64,000 bases of DNA from Streptosporangium subroseum (GTDB lineage Bacteria > Actinomycetota > Actinomycetes > Streptosporangiales > Streptosporangiaceae): contig NZ_FZOD01000017.1 of NCBI RefSeq assembly GCF_900188345.1, forward strand, positions 1-64,000, in the 5' to 3' direction. Both the position numbers and the translations under genes were made by a program. The notes under the pieces were generated by a model, which saw only the letters and a program-made list of their open reading frames with translations, was not told the DNA's origin and did not search any database. Shown one piece after another: positions 16,952 to 24,353 of the stretch (its first letter is position 1; the number at the start of each line of letters is the position of its first letter).

Positions 16952-18589
16952 CTAGAAGACCATCCAGGACAGGACCGAGGCCTGGAGGGCGGACAGGACG
17001 CATAGGAAGAAGAGGAAGACCAGACTCCAGCCGATGACCCGGCGGAAGATGTCGCCCTCCTTGCCGTTCAGGCCGACCGCCGCCGCCGCGATGACGAGAT
17101 TCTGCGGCGAGATCATCTTGCCCAGCACGCCGCCCGAGCTGTTGCCGGCGGCCATGAGGATCTCGGAGAGCCCGGCCTGGCCCGCCGCGGTGACCTGCAG
17201 GGCGCCGAAGAGCGAGTTGGAGGAGGTGTCGGAGCCGGTGACGGCCACTCCCAGCCAGCCGAGGATCGGCGACAGCAGCGCGAACGCGGCGCCGGCGCCG
17301 GCCATCCAGGTTCCCAGCGTGATCGTCTGCCCGGAGGCGTTCATCACGAAGGCCAGCGCCAGGACCGTCATCACGGTGACGATCGCCCAGCGGAGCTGAT
17401 GAAGCGCCGTCCCGTAGGCCCGCAGCGCCCGCGGGACGGAGAGTCTGAGCGCGATCGTGGTGATGATGCCCGCGACGAGCATCTGGGTGCCGGGTGTGGT
17501 GAGCAGGTTGAGGGTGAACGTGGCCAGCGACAGCTCCTCGCCCTTCGCGTTGAGCAGGTGGAGCCCCGGCCACTTCACCGTGAACGTCGCCCTGTCGAGG
17601 AGGCTCTTGACGGCGGGGATCTGGCAGATGACGAACACCGCGATGATGATCCCGTAGGGCGCGTACGCCCGGATGACGTCCGCGCGCGAGTCGGGGTGGG
17701 CGACGCGTTCGGCGAACTCGGGGGTCGGCTCGTCGGCCGCGCCGCCCGCGATCACGGCGGGCTTGGGGTACGGCCGGCGCGGGCGCCAGACGCGGACCAT
17801 CGCGACGACGGCGGCGGCCGACAGGAGGGCCGCGACGACGTCGGCCAGCGGCACCGAGATGAAGTTCGAGGTCGCGTACTGCGCGATCGCGAAGACGACT
17901 CCGCAGACCAGCGCCACCGGCCATGTCTCCCGCACCCCGCGCAGCCCGTCCACGATGAGGACGAGCGCCAGCGGGACGAACACCGCGAGGAGGGGGGTCT
18001 GCCTGCCCACCATCGCGCCGAGGGTGTCGCTCGACAGGCCGGTCACCTTGCCGAGCGTGATGATCGGGGTGGCCATGGCCCCGAAGGCGACGGGCGCGGT
18101 GTTGGCGGTGAGCGCCAGCACGGCGGCCTTCAGCGGGTTGAAGCCGAGGGCGATCAGCATGACCGAGGTGACCGCCACCGGCGTGCCGAATCCCGCGAGC
18201 GCCTCGATGAGGGCTCCGAACGAGAAGGCGATGATGATCGCCTGAATGCGCTGGTCGTCGCTCACCCGGGCGAACGAGCGCCGCAGCACGTCGAAGTGCC
18301 CGGTCGCGACGGTCATCTGGAAGACCCAGATCGCGTTGATCACGATCCAGAGGATCGGGAAGAAGCCGAACGCCGCCCCCTCGGATCCGGCCAGCAGAGT
18401 CTGCCCGATCGGCATGCCGTACACCGCGACGGCGATCACGATGGCGAGGGCGAGGGACACCAGCGAGGCGACCCAGGCGGTCACCCGCAACACGCCGAGC
18501 AGCACGAACAGCACCAGCAGCGGCAGCGCGGCGACCAGGGCACTCCAGGCAAGGGAATGGGCGACGGGATCGAGAATCTGCTGGTACAC
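16952..18589 (-). CDS. lctP: L-lactate permease (LctP family)
   Basis: A 545-residue integral membrane protein with about thirteen hydrophobic segments. Family marks include FGFFPILWIVINAIW, FGALIEALAGFGTPVA and the second-half GSDTSSNSLFGALQ, all highly conserved in LctP/LldP. It takes up lactate or glycolate with protons. Two GTG starts compete: 18598 and 18589. I chose 18589 because GAAGG lies eight bases before it. No lactate dehydrogenase or LldR-like gene is adjacent. Three TGTAAA repeats 70-100 bases upstream may bind a regulator. A decayed DLH gene lies downstream. Confidence 0.92.
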   Translation of the reverse strand: MYQQILDPVAHSLAWSALVAALPLLVLFVLLGVLRVTAWVASLVSLALAIVIAVAVYGMPIGQTLLAGSEGAAFGFFPILWIVINAIWVFQMTVATGHFDVLRRSFARVSDDQRIQAIIIAFSFGALIEALAGFGTPVAVTSVMLIALGFNPLKAAVLALTANTAPVAFGAMATPIITLGKVTGLSSDTLGAMVGRQTPLLAVFVPLALVLIVDGLRGVRETWPVALVCGVVFAIAQYATSNFISVPLADVVAALLSAAAVVAMVRVWRPRRPYPKPAVIAGGAADEPTPEFAERVAHPDSRADVIRAYAPYGIIIAVFVICQIPAVKSLLDRATFTVKWPGLHLLNAKGEELSLATFTLNLLTTPGTQMLVAGIITTIALRLSVPRALRAYGTALHQLRWAIVTVMTVLALAFVMNASGQTITLGTWMAGAGAAFALLSPILGWLGVAVTGSDTSSNSLFGALQVTAAGQAGLSEILMAAGNSSGGVLGKMISPQNLVIAAAAVGLNGKEGDIFRRVIGWSLVFLFFLCVLSALQASVLSWMVF

Positions 18590-18655
18590 GGCGACCACCT
18601 TCGCAGGTGCGTGATTTTCCTCGTGATCGATGAGTTTTATCCTGTTTCGGTCTTC

Positions 18656-18685
18656 TGTAAAGGCCCCTGTAAAGACCTTTGTAAA
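18656..18685. promoter_or_regulatory. Three TGTAAA repeats at 12-base spacing upstream of lctP
   Basis: TGTAAA occurs at 18656-18661, 18668-18673 and 18680-18685, exactly 12 bases apart; read on the minus strand they are TTTACA. They lie between the lactate permease and the LuxR-type fragment, in an AT-richer patch. Iterated sites like this usually bind a cooperative regulator, and one copy could also serve as a -35 box for lctP. Confidence 0.5.
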
Positions 18686-18762
18686 TACCCGGAATGATCA
18701 CCTCCGGACCGTGACCTTCTCGTCTCCGTCTGAGATCGGCCGGGGGAGTTCGTTCCGCGTAC

Positions 18763-19008
18763 GTGGTGCGTCGCCGTATCCAGGCCAGGAACCTCCTGAC
18801 CCTGCTGACCGACCGCCGGCGCGAGGTCGCCGTCGCGGTCGGTCAGGGCCGGTCCAACGCCCAGATCGGCGCCGTACTCCACCTCGGCGTCCCCACGGTC
18901 AAGACCCACGTCTCCGGCATCCTCACCAAGCTCGACCTCAACAACCGCGTCCAGATCGCGCTGCCGGCCCACGACGCGGGGCTTCTGGACGACCAGGCCT
19001 CGGACTAG
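18763..19008 (+). pseudogene. LuxR-type (GerE) DNA-binding domain without receiver, probable response-regulator stump
   Basis: An 81-codon frame containing a complete helix-turn-helix: LTDRRREVAVAVGQGRSNAQ, then TVKTHVSGILTKLDLNNRVQ and ending in the AYDxGL-like tail of NarL/FixJ regulators. The receiver domain that should precede it is absent, and the start (GTG) has no ribosome-binding site. It ends four bases inside the convergent SGNH hydrolase 3' end. It is most likely the surviving end of a response regulator. A functional standalone GerE protein is possible but less likely. Confidence 0.6.
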
Positions 19009-19931
19009 GGCTGGGCCGAACCGGCGAGGACGGGCACCTTGCGCTGGATGAGGTCGGCCATGGCGGCCTGTCCCGGCTGGTTGAGGTGCAGTACGGCGTC
19101 CGGGCCCTCCTGCCCGGGCGCGAGTGCGTCGAACCCCCGGTAGAACTGAGGCGCGGACTCGCAGAGCGAATGACCCGCGAACTCGGGCTGGAGATTGACC
19201 GAGTTCGTGTAAGGGCTGACAAACTGGACGTCGACCCTGTGTGCCCTGGCGGCCAGCGTGGCCAGGCGAAGGGTCGCGTCCAGCGCGCTGGCGACGTTGT
19301 TGCCTTCCACGCGCTCCGTGTCGCTGAACACCTGGCTGTCGCAGATCGGGTCCAACGGCACCCCGGTGGCGTTCTCGCCCCGGGTGACCTGCCGGCCGTA
19401 CCCGGTCACCACGATCTTGGCCTGCGGGCTGCGGGCCTTGATGTCGGTCAGGAGGGTGTTCAGGGCCTTGCCCATGCCGGGCAGGCGGCTGAGAATCGCC
19501 TTGGTGGGCGCGCCCGTGCAGTCGGCCTGGATGCACACTCCGCCGTATCCGGCGAAGTCGACGTCGGTGGTGCCGATGCTCAGCATCACCACGTTGGTGT
19601 CACGACGGAGCGCGTCCAGCTGCGGGGGCTGGTCTTTGAACGTCTGTCCCAGGGTCCTGATGGCCGCGCCGCTGCAGGTGACGTTGGTGAACTTCACCTG
19701 CTTGCCACTCTGCCTGAGCGTGTCGACGATGACCGAGGAATAGGAGTTTCCGCTGCGATAACACGTTCCCTCGGTGCCGGGCTGGTAGTTTCCGGCACCG
19801 GTGCCGGATCCGTAGGAGTCGCCCATCGCCACCACGTTCAGCGACGCCGATGAACTGGTCGCGGCGACGGCGACCGGGGCGGTGAGCACACCCAGCGCCC
19901 CGATGACTAAAACCATGAAGGGTAATCTCAT
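19005..19931 (-). CDS. Secreted SGNH/GDSL-family hydrolase with altered block III
   Basis: A 308-residue exported protein with signal peptide MRLPFMVLVIGALGVLTAPVAVAA. The nucleophile block is VVAMGDSYGSGTGAG, block II is VTCSGAA, and the C-terminal D-x-x-H is DAVLHLNQPG. Block III, normally G-G-N-D, reads SIGTTDVDF, so the oxyanion-hole Asn is replaced by Thr. Paired cysteines suggest disulfides, as in Streptomyces extracellular esterases. Start ATG 19931 was chosen because it begins the signal peptide; an earlier ATG (19967) would place 12 polar residues before it. Confidence 0.82.
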   Translation of the reverse strand: MRLPFMVLVIGALGVLTAPVAVAATSSSASLNVVAMGDSYGSGTGAGNYQPGTEGTCYRSGNSYSSVIVDTLRQSGKQVKFTNVTCSGAAIRTLGQTFKDQPPQLDALRRDTNVVMLSIGTTDVDFAGYGGVCIQADCTGAPTKAILSRLPGMGKALNTLLTDIKARSPQAKIVVTGYGRQVTRGENATGVPLDPICDSQVFSDTERVEGNNVASALDATLRLATLAARAHRVDVQFVSPYTNSVNLQPEFAGHSLCESAPQFYRGFDALAPGQEGPDAVLHLNQPGQAAMADLIQRKVPVLAGSAQP

Positions 19932-20173
19932 AGTGGGATCTTGATGATTCCGAAGCCAGATGTCCATCGCCCGATTGGGAGACCTCGGACGCGGGGCGAC
20001 GGCCTGCCGGTGCGCTCCTGATGCCGCATGTGGGGCGAGCGCATCGGCGGGCCGGAACAGCGGGACGTTGCCACGGCATGGCGCACGGAGCTCCCGACCC
20101 GGTCAACAAGCGCATCCTCACCTTCGGCGGCGATGCGATCGCTCCGGGCCGAAGCGGATCCGGCGGGGTGATG

Positions 20174-20605
20174 TCAGGCGGCGAAGACCTGGGAGTCGTC
20201 GGCGAACGCCTTGAACTCCAGGGCGTTGCCCGCCGGGTCGAGCAGGAACATCGTCCACTGCTCGCCCGTCTGGCCCTCGAAGCGAACGTAGGGCTCGATG
20301 ACAAACGCCGTGCCGGCCGCCCGGAGCCGGTCGGCGAGCTTGTGGAACTCGGGGACCGCCAGAATCAGGCCGAAGTGCGGCACCGGGACGTCGTGACCGT
20401 CGACGGGGTTGCTGACGCCCTGGGAACGGCCCGGGGCCAGGTGCGTCACGAACTGGTGGCCGTGCAGGTTCCAGTCGACCCAGGTGTCCGAGCTGCGGCC
20501 CTGCTCCAGACCGAGCACCTCGCCGTAGAAGCGGCGCGCGGCGGTGAGGTCGTCGACGGGCATCGCCAGGTGAAACCGCGGGATGGAGGAGTCAAGTGTG
20601 GTCAT
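20174..20605 (-). CDS. VOC-family (glyoxalase/bleomycin-resistance fold) protein
   Basis: A 143-residue protein made of two beta-alpha-beta-beta-beta modules. The first opens [20 protein letters not shown] with a metal-ligand His; candidate further ligands are H in [10 protein letters not shown] and E in NALEFKAF. The family covers dioxygenases, isomerases and antibiotic-binding proteins. This short form with '[13 protein letters not shown]' is common and uncharacterised. GGCGAGG lies six bases before ATG 20605. No operon partner. Confidence 0.82.
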   Translation of the reverse strand: MTTLDSSIPRFHLAMPVDDLTAARRFYGEVLGLEQGRSSDTWVDWNLHGHQFVTHLAPGRSQGVSNPVDGHDVPVPHFGLILAVPEFHKLADRLRAAGTAFVIEPYVRFEGQTGEQWTMFLLDPAGNALEFKAFADDSQVFAA

Positions 20606-20689
20606 GGGTGGCCTCGCCTTCCAGGGCCCAGCGGGAGTGGACCGTGAGCCCAGGTTATCGACACTCGCCCTGTCGCCCGGCCGGGGGAT

Positions 20690-21244
20690 TCACGGGGAGG
20701 ACGGAGTCACGTGGGGGAGCGCGGGCATCGTTCTGGCGGTCAGGACGATGAGTGTCAGGCCGCACAGCAGCAGCGCGACAAGCTGGACGACGGTCACGGC
20801 GGTCATGGTCCGGGTGATCGGATCGACGGCTTCGAAGGTCAAGACAGATTCGAAGGTCAGGACAGAGGCGTGGGAGAGTGTCACGGGCACGATCAGGATC
20901 GCCAGTGCCAGCGGCGGGGAGGGCGTCCGCCTGGCCGGAACTCGCAGATGCGTCCAGACACAGGTCGCGCTCCCGGCCAGAAGGGCCAGGCAGGCCAGTC
21001 CCGCCACGCCCAGCCATGGCCACACCTATGACCAGAACCTCCAGTCGATGGTCGCCCGCATCGTCGAGCCCAGCACGCCCAGGATCGCGTAGAGCAGGAC
21101 GCCGGCGCCGACGGGCGACGCGGCCACCCACAGGGGACGGCGCGTCCGTGGCGCGTCACGATGGAATCCGGCCACCAGCGCCGGCACGGGCACCACGAAC
21201 AGAAGACTTTGGAGAACCGCGATCCTGCCGTAGTCCCAGTTCAC
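20690..21244 (-). pseudogene. Small membrane protein gene interrupted by an in-frame TAG
   Basis: A 21244 start (MNWDYGRIAVLQSLLFVVPV) leads through two hydrophobic helices to a TAG at 21028-21026 after IDWRFWS. The very next codon, GTG 21025, continues in the same frame with WPWLGVAGLACLALLAGSAT and two more helices, ending at 20690. Together they make a 184-residue four-helix protein. The simplest reading is one gene with a nonsense mutation (TGG or CAG to TAG). Two abutting small genes are possible but would be odd in the same frame with no RBS. An 18-base tandem repeat (20831-20866) lies in the second half. I do not recognise the family. Confidence 0.5.
20831..20866 (-). repeat. 18-base tandem repeat inside the membrane protein gene
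   Basis: TTCGAAGGTCAAGACAGA is followed directly by TTCGAAGGTCAGGACAGA (one mismatch). On the coding strand it produces S-V-L-T-F-E twice. Confidence 0.85.
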
Positions 21245-21303
21245 GAGACTTGAGGGGAAGATTGGTGATCCCGGCGGCGACGGTGATCGTTGATGCTCCA
21301 GAA

Positions 21304-21750
21304 CTAAGGCCCCTGAGGGCCGCGGTAGGACAGCGTCTGGCTGTAGACGAGGTTGGTGGTCGTGCTGCCGAACTGGGCGAGCTCGTCGATGAGCTGTTCG
21401 AGGTGGGCCATGGAGGTCGCGGCCACCTTCAGCAAGTAGCAGTCGTCACCGGTGGTTCGCAGACATTCCAGGATTTCGGAGCGCTCCTCGAGCAGCCGAT
21501 GCAGCGGCTGGTGCCGGCTGCCGGGGTATTTGAGGCGCACTACGGCGAGCACGGCGAAACCGACCTTCGTCAGGTCGACGGCGGCGTGATAGCCGGTGAT
21601 GATGCCCGCCGCCTCCAGCCGCTTGACCCGCTCGGTGGTCGCGGAGGCGCTGAGACTCACCCGCCGTCCGAGCTCGGTGAGCGGGATGCGGCCGTCTCGC
21701 TGAACCTCGACCAGGATCGACCAGTCGGTCGCGTCAAGACTCTCGGTCAT
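21304..21750 (-). CDS. Lrp/AsnC-family transcriptional regulator
   Basis: A 148-residue regulator with an N-terminal HTH (DATDWSILVEVQRDGRIPLT, then LSASATTERVKRLEAAG) and a C-terminal RAM domain (GDDCYLLKVAATSMAHLEQL) that binds amino acids. Start ATG 21750 (MTESLDATDW) agrees with the family. It is divergent from a nucleoside-deaminase-like gene 115 bases away, so it may control that gene as well as itself. Effector unknown. Confidence 0.92.
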   Translation of the reverse strand: MTESLDATDWSILVEVQRDGRIPLTELGRRVSLSASATTERVKRLEAAGIITGYHAAVDLTKVGFAVLAVVRLKYPGSRHQPLHRLLEERSEILECLRTTGDDCYLLKVAATSMAHLEQLIDELAQFGSTTTNLVYSQTLSYRGPQGP

Positions 21751-21864
21751 TCGGCAAAGATACCGGCAGATCCACGACTTATCGACCAGTACGCCGGGAG
21801 GATTCCCTTCCAGGTGGGGGTGATCGCTGGATAGCCTGAAACGGTGCAAACGAACGGAACGACC

Positions 21865-22287
21865 ATGACACGCGATGACGAAAACCACCTCCGCAGGGCC
21901 ATAGAGCTTGCCGCCAAGGCGCGGGAGACCGGAGACGCACCGTTCGGATCTCTGCTGGTGGGTCCGGACGGCGCCGTGCTCGCCGAAGCCCACAACACGG
22001 TCCTGAGCGACGGCGACATCAGCGCCCACCCCGAGCTGAAGCTGGCCAGATGGGCGGCTCGGGAGCTTGATCCCGAAGCCGCGGCCGCCACCACCATGTA
22101 CACGAGCTGTCAGCCCTGCGGCATGTGCACGGGCGCCATCGCGCGCTCCGGCCTCGGCCGCGTCGTGTTCGCGCTCTCCAACGAACAGTTCGCGACTCTC
22201 AAACCGGGCGGCTGGCCACACGTGCCCCAGGAGGGCCCCGCTCTGTTCGACGAGGCGCGCGTCCCGATCGACGACTACTACCGGTGA
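21865..22287 (+). CDS. Nucleoside/guanine deaminase-like zinc enzyme
   Basis: A 140-residue cytidine-deaminase-fold protein. The zinc site is complete: H-P-E in ISAHPELKLA (variant of H-A-E, keeping the His ligand and the catalytic Glu) and P-C-x-x-C in TSCQPCGMCTGAI. It should deaminate a purine, pyrimidine or related base. The C-terminal GWPHVPQEGPALFDEAR segment is unlike GuaD, so the substrate is open. ATG 21865 was chosen over GTG 21844, because GGAACG lies just upstream of the former. Divergent from the Lrp-type gene. Confidence 0.84.
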   Translation: MTRDDENHLRRAIELAAKARETGDAPFGSLLVGPDGAVLAEAHNTVLSDGDISAHPELKLARWAARELDPEAAAATTMYTSCQPCGMCTGAIARSGLGRVVFALSNEQFATLKPGGWPHVPQEGPALFDEARVPIDDYYR

Positions 22288-22326
22288 TCCACCACGGCTC
22301 GGGCGCCCGGCGGCGGCCGACGTGCG

Positions 22327-23232
22327 TCAGCCCTCACCGATCGCCAGTCGCAGGAGGAACCGGGTCTCCCTGTCGTGCGGGTCGCGGTTCAACCGGGGGA
22401 CGGCGATGACGGCGGCCGTCGCCCGGCACCAGCCCATGAGCCGGTCGGGATCCACCTCGGGGATCAGCGCGGCGAGGCGGGTGATGTTCGCCTCCAGGTC
22501 GTGAAGTTCCGTGGTCTGGGCGAGGACCCAGTCGATGCCGTCGAACATGGGATCGCCGATGCTGGGCCGCGGGTCGATCACGGTGAAGCCGTGGTCATGG
22601 CTGACGAGGACGTTTCCGGGGTGCAGGTCTCCGTGGACCAACCCGGCGGGGCCGCCGGCGGCCAGTGCGAGCGCGTCGGCCCGGCGGCGCTCGAGGAGAT
22701 CGCGGTCGATGTACTGCTCCGCCGGGTTTCCCCGCCATCGGCCGAGGGCCAGGTCGAAGAGGAATTCGACGCGCTGCCTAAGAGTGGGCAGTTCGTCGTC
22801 GGGGGAGTCGGCCAGGCGGAGCGAGCGGAGAAGCACCGCGACGTCCTCGATCGACAGCCGCTCGACCCGGGTTCCGGGTTCCACGGCGGCCAGCAGCAGC
22901 GATCCCGACTCTCCGTCCGAGTCGATCAACCGGACCACGTGAGGACTGTCCTCCCACGCCTGGAGCGCGGCCGCCTCGGTGATGCCGATCTGCGGCTCGG
23001 GGGTGAGCTTGAGAAAGGCGGGGACGCCGTCGGCCCGCCGTACGTGAAAGGTTCGTGAGGTGTTGCCCGCCGCGACGGCGGCGACGATTTCCAGGTCCCA
23101 GCGCCGGGCGAGCCTTTCCAGAAGCTCGGGAAGCGTGGCGAACCAGTCGCGGAAACCAGGACCGAACCGGCCGACGAGTCTGGTCTCGACGGCCGGATCG
23201 AGGGTCAGATCGAGCATGCGACAGTGTCGCAC
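22327..23232 (-). CDS. APH(6)-like aminoglycoside/hydroxyurea phosphotransferase
   Basis: A 301-residue kinase of the streptomycin 6-phosphotransferase type. Visible: PAFLKLTPEP with the ATP-binding Lys, VHGDLHPGNVL (catalytic loop with Asp and Asn) and VIDPRPSIGDPMFD (metal-binding Asp). N-terminal FGPGFRDWFATLPELLERL is typical of this group. It may inactivate an aminoglycoside or simply phosphorylate a metabolite; resistance cannot be concluded. GTG 23232 is preceded by AGGAGG at about 12 bases. ATG 23217 is the alternative start but lies too far from that site. Confidence 0.82.
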   Translation of the reverse strand: MRHCRMLDLTLDPAVETRLVGRFGPGFRDWFATLPELLERLARRWDLEIVAAVAAGNTSRTFHVRRADGVPAFLKLTPEPQIGITEAAALQAWEDSPHVVRLIDSDGESGSLLLAAVEPGTRVERLSIEDVAVLLRSLRLADSPDDELPTLRQRVEFLFDLALGRWRGNPAEQYIDRDLLERRRADALALAAGGPAGLVHGDLHPGNVLVSHDHGFTVIDPRPSIGDPMFDGIDWVLAQTTELHDLEANITRLAALIPEVDPDRLMGWCRATAAVIAVPRLNRDPHDRETRFLLRLAIGEG

Positions 23233-23299
23233 ACGGCGCCGGGTCCTCCTGAGGCCCGCCGACGGCGGATCTCATGCCGTGATGAGCCGGTCGCGGAAG

Positions 23300-23500
23300 C
23301 GGATGCGCGAGCTCCATGGTGCCATCCTTGGCCCAGTCGCCTTCGATCGTGTGCAGGTTCGATCGGCAGACCCCGCACGAAGCCACCTTGACCACCACCT
23401 GCCCGGTCGGGGCCACCGGCTCGTCCACCTCGCGCAGGCGCAGTGGCCAGGCCTCGATGGGCATCAGGGATTCCAGGACGGAAGCTTTCGTCGCGCACAT
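23300..23500 (-). pseudogene. N-terminal stump of a zinc-dependent alcohol dehydrogenase
   Basis: From an ATG at 23500 the frame reads KASVLESLMPIEAWPLRLRE, then VVVKVASCGVCRSNLHTIEG and DWAKDG. The C-G-V-C-R-x-x-L-H segment holds the catalytic-zinc Cys of medium-chain dehydrogenases. Similarity ends at about residue 65, and the frame runs on into the kinase gene without meaning. Only the first fifth of the enzyme remains. Confidence 0.7.
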
Positions 23501-23532
23501 CCTTGGGTTCGGCGGCGGCGCACGGCCCACGG

Positions 23533-24258
23533 TCAGTGGGTACGGATCACGGTGAAATTGAACTCCCCCTCGAGAAAGAAACTCCGTGAGTGCATGAACG
23601 GCCTGCCCCTGTCGTCGAACTGCAGCTGATCCAGGAGCACGTAGAGGTTGTCCTCACCCGCGTCGTCGTCCCAGCCGACGACGTCGGAGCGGACGGCGTG
23701 CACCGTGGCCACGGCCCGCGTCGGCCGCGGTCCGTCGTGGTCGGCGAGGTAGCCGAACACCGACCCCCGTAGATGGCCGGCCCGGAATTCGTCGGGAAAG
23801 ACCCAGCGCGGCAGGATGTCGTAGGAGTAGGCGACGACCGTGTCGTCGGCCAGGATCTTGCGCTGGATGTCGAGCACTCTGGCGCCGGGATCCAGGCCGA
23901 ACATGGCGAGCTCATCCTCGGTCGCGTCACGGATGGTGCGCCGGCGGTATCTCATGGAGGGCGTGAAGCCCATCTCGGCGATCGTCGCGGAGATGGACGT
24001 CAACTCCTGCATGCCGGCGTGGATCTCACGGTGCGGGGCCATGAACGTGCCCAGTCCCCGCCGCACGACGACCAGGCCCTGACCGGCCAGGTCCTTGATG
24101 GACTGACGTACGGTGGCGCGGGAAAGGCCGTACTCGGCGACGAGCTCGGCCTCGGTGGGCAGCTTCTCGCCGGGGGCCCACTCCCTGGCCTTGATGCGCG
24201 CGCGCAGGTCGTCGGCCAGTTGCTGGGGCAGGGAGGCCCGGGAGCGCAGGATGGTTAT
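23533..24258 (-). CDS. GntR/HutC-family regulator (UTRA domain) with apparent ATA start
   Basis: The open frame encodes about 241 residues, the normal HutC length. The winged HTH is LPQQLADDLRARIKAREWAP, then EAELVAEYGLSRATVRQSIK and VVRRGLGTFMAP. The UTRA effector domain follows (RVLDIQRKILADDTVVAYSY to the end). The first in-frame ATG, GTG or TTG is GTG 24066, inside the wing, which would delete the DNA-binding domain. A good GAGAGG site sits six bases before ATA ACC ATC CTG at 24258, where relatives read Met-Thr-Ile-Leu. So translation starts at a rare ATA, or the gene lost its start codon. Divergent from mtnA, with a palindromic operator between. Confidence 0.72.
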   Translation of the reverse strand: MTILRSRASLPQQLADDLRARIKAREWAPGEKLPTEAELVAEYGLSRATVRQSIKDLAGQGLVVVRRGLGTFMAPHREIHAGMQELTSISATIAEMGFTPSMRYRRRTIRDATEDELAMFGLDPGARVLDIQRKILADDTVVAYSYDILPRWVFPDEFRAGHLRGSVFGYLADHDGPRPTRAVATVHAVRSDVVGWDDDAGEDNLYVLLDQLQFDDRGRPFMHSRSFFLEGEFNFTVIRTH

Positions 24259-24317
24259 GGCGCACCTCTCATCGAACGGATCGGCCTACGGGTCCACATC
24301 CGACCCTAACAGAATAC

Positions 24318-24343
24318 TTGACAGACGTCAGTTGTCAGACAAC
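24318..24343. promoter_or_regulatory. Candidate GntR/HutC operator overlapping the mtnA promoter
   Basis: GTTGTCAGACAAC (24331-24343) is a perfect palindrome of six-base arms around one base, the usual size and shape of HutC-type sites. The same nine bases occur in variant form as TTGACAGAC at 24318 and TTGTCAGAC at 24332, 14 bases apart. TTGACA (24318-24323) also looks like a -35 box. The palindrome ends ten bases before the mtnA ATG and 85 bases from the regulator gene, so binding would block both promoters. Confidence 0.6.
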
Positions 24344-24353
24344 GCTACCAACT

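Noticed and set aside
17399-18697. 432-codon plus-strand frame opposite lctP
   Set aside because: Composition of an antisense shadow (Arg/Asp/His-rich), no RBS; lctP is clear on the other strand.
16533-18701. 722-codon minus-strand frame through lctP and the DLH remnant
   Set aside because: Only its last 90 codons match a protein (DLH); the rest is the wrong frame of the lactate permease.
22327-23232. Kinase as a proven antibiotic-resistance gene
   Set aside because: APH(6)-like motifs are clear, but the family also phosphorylates other small molecules and no resistance context is present.
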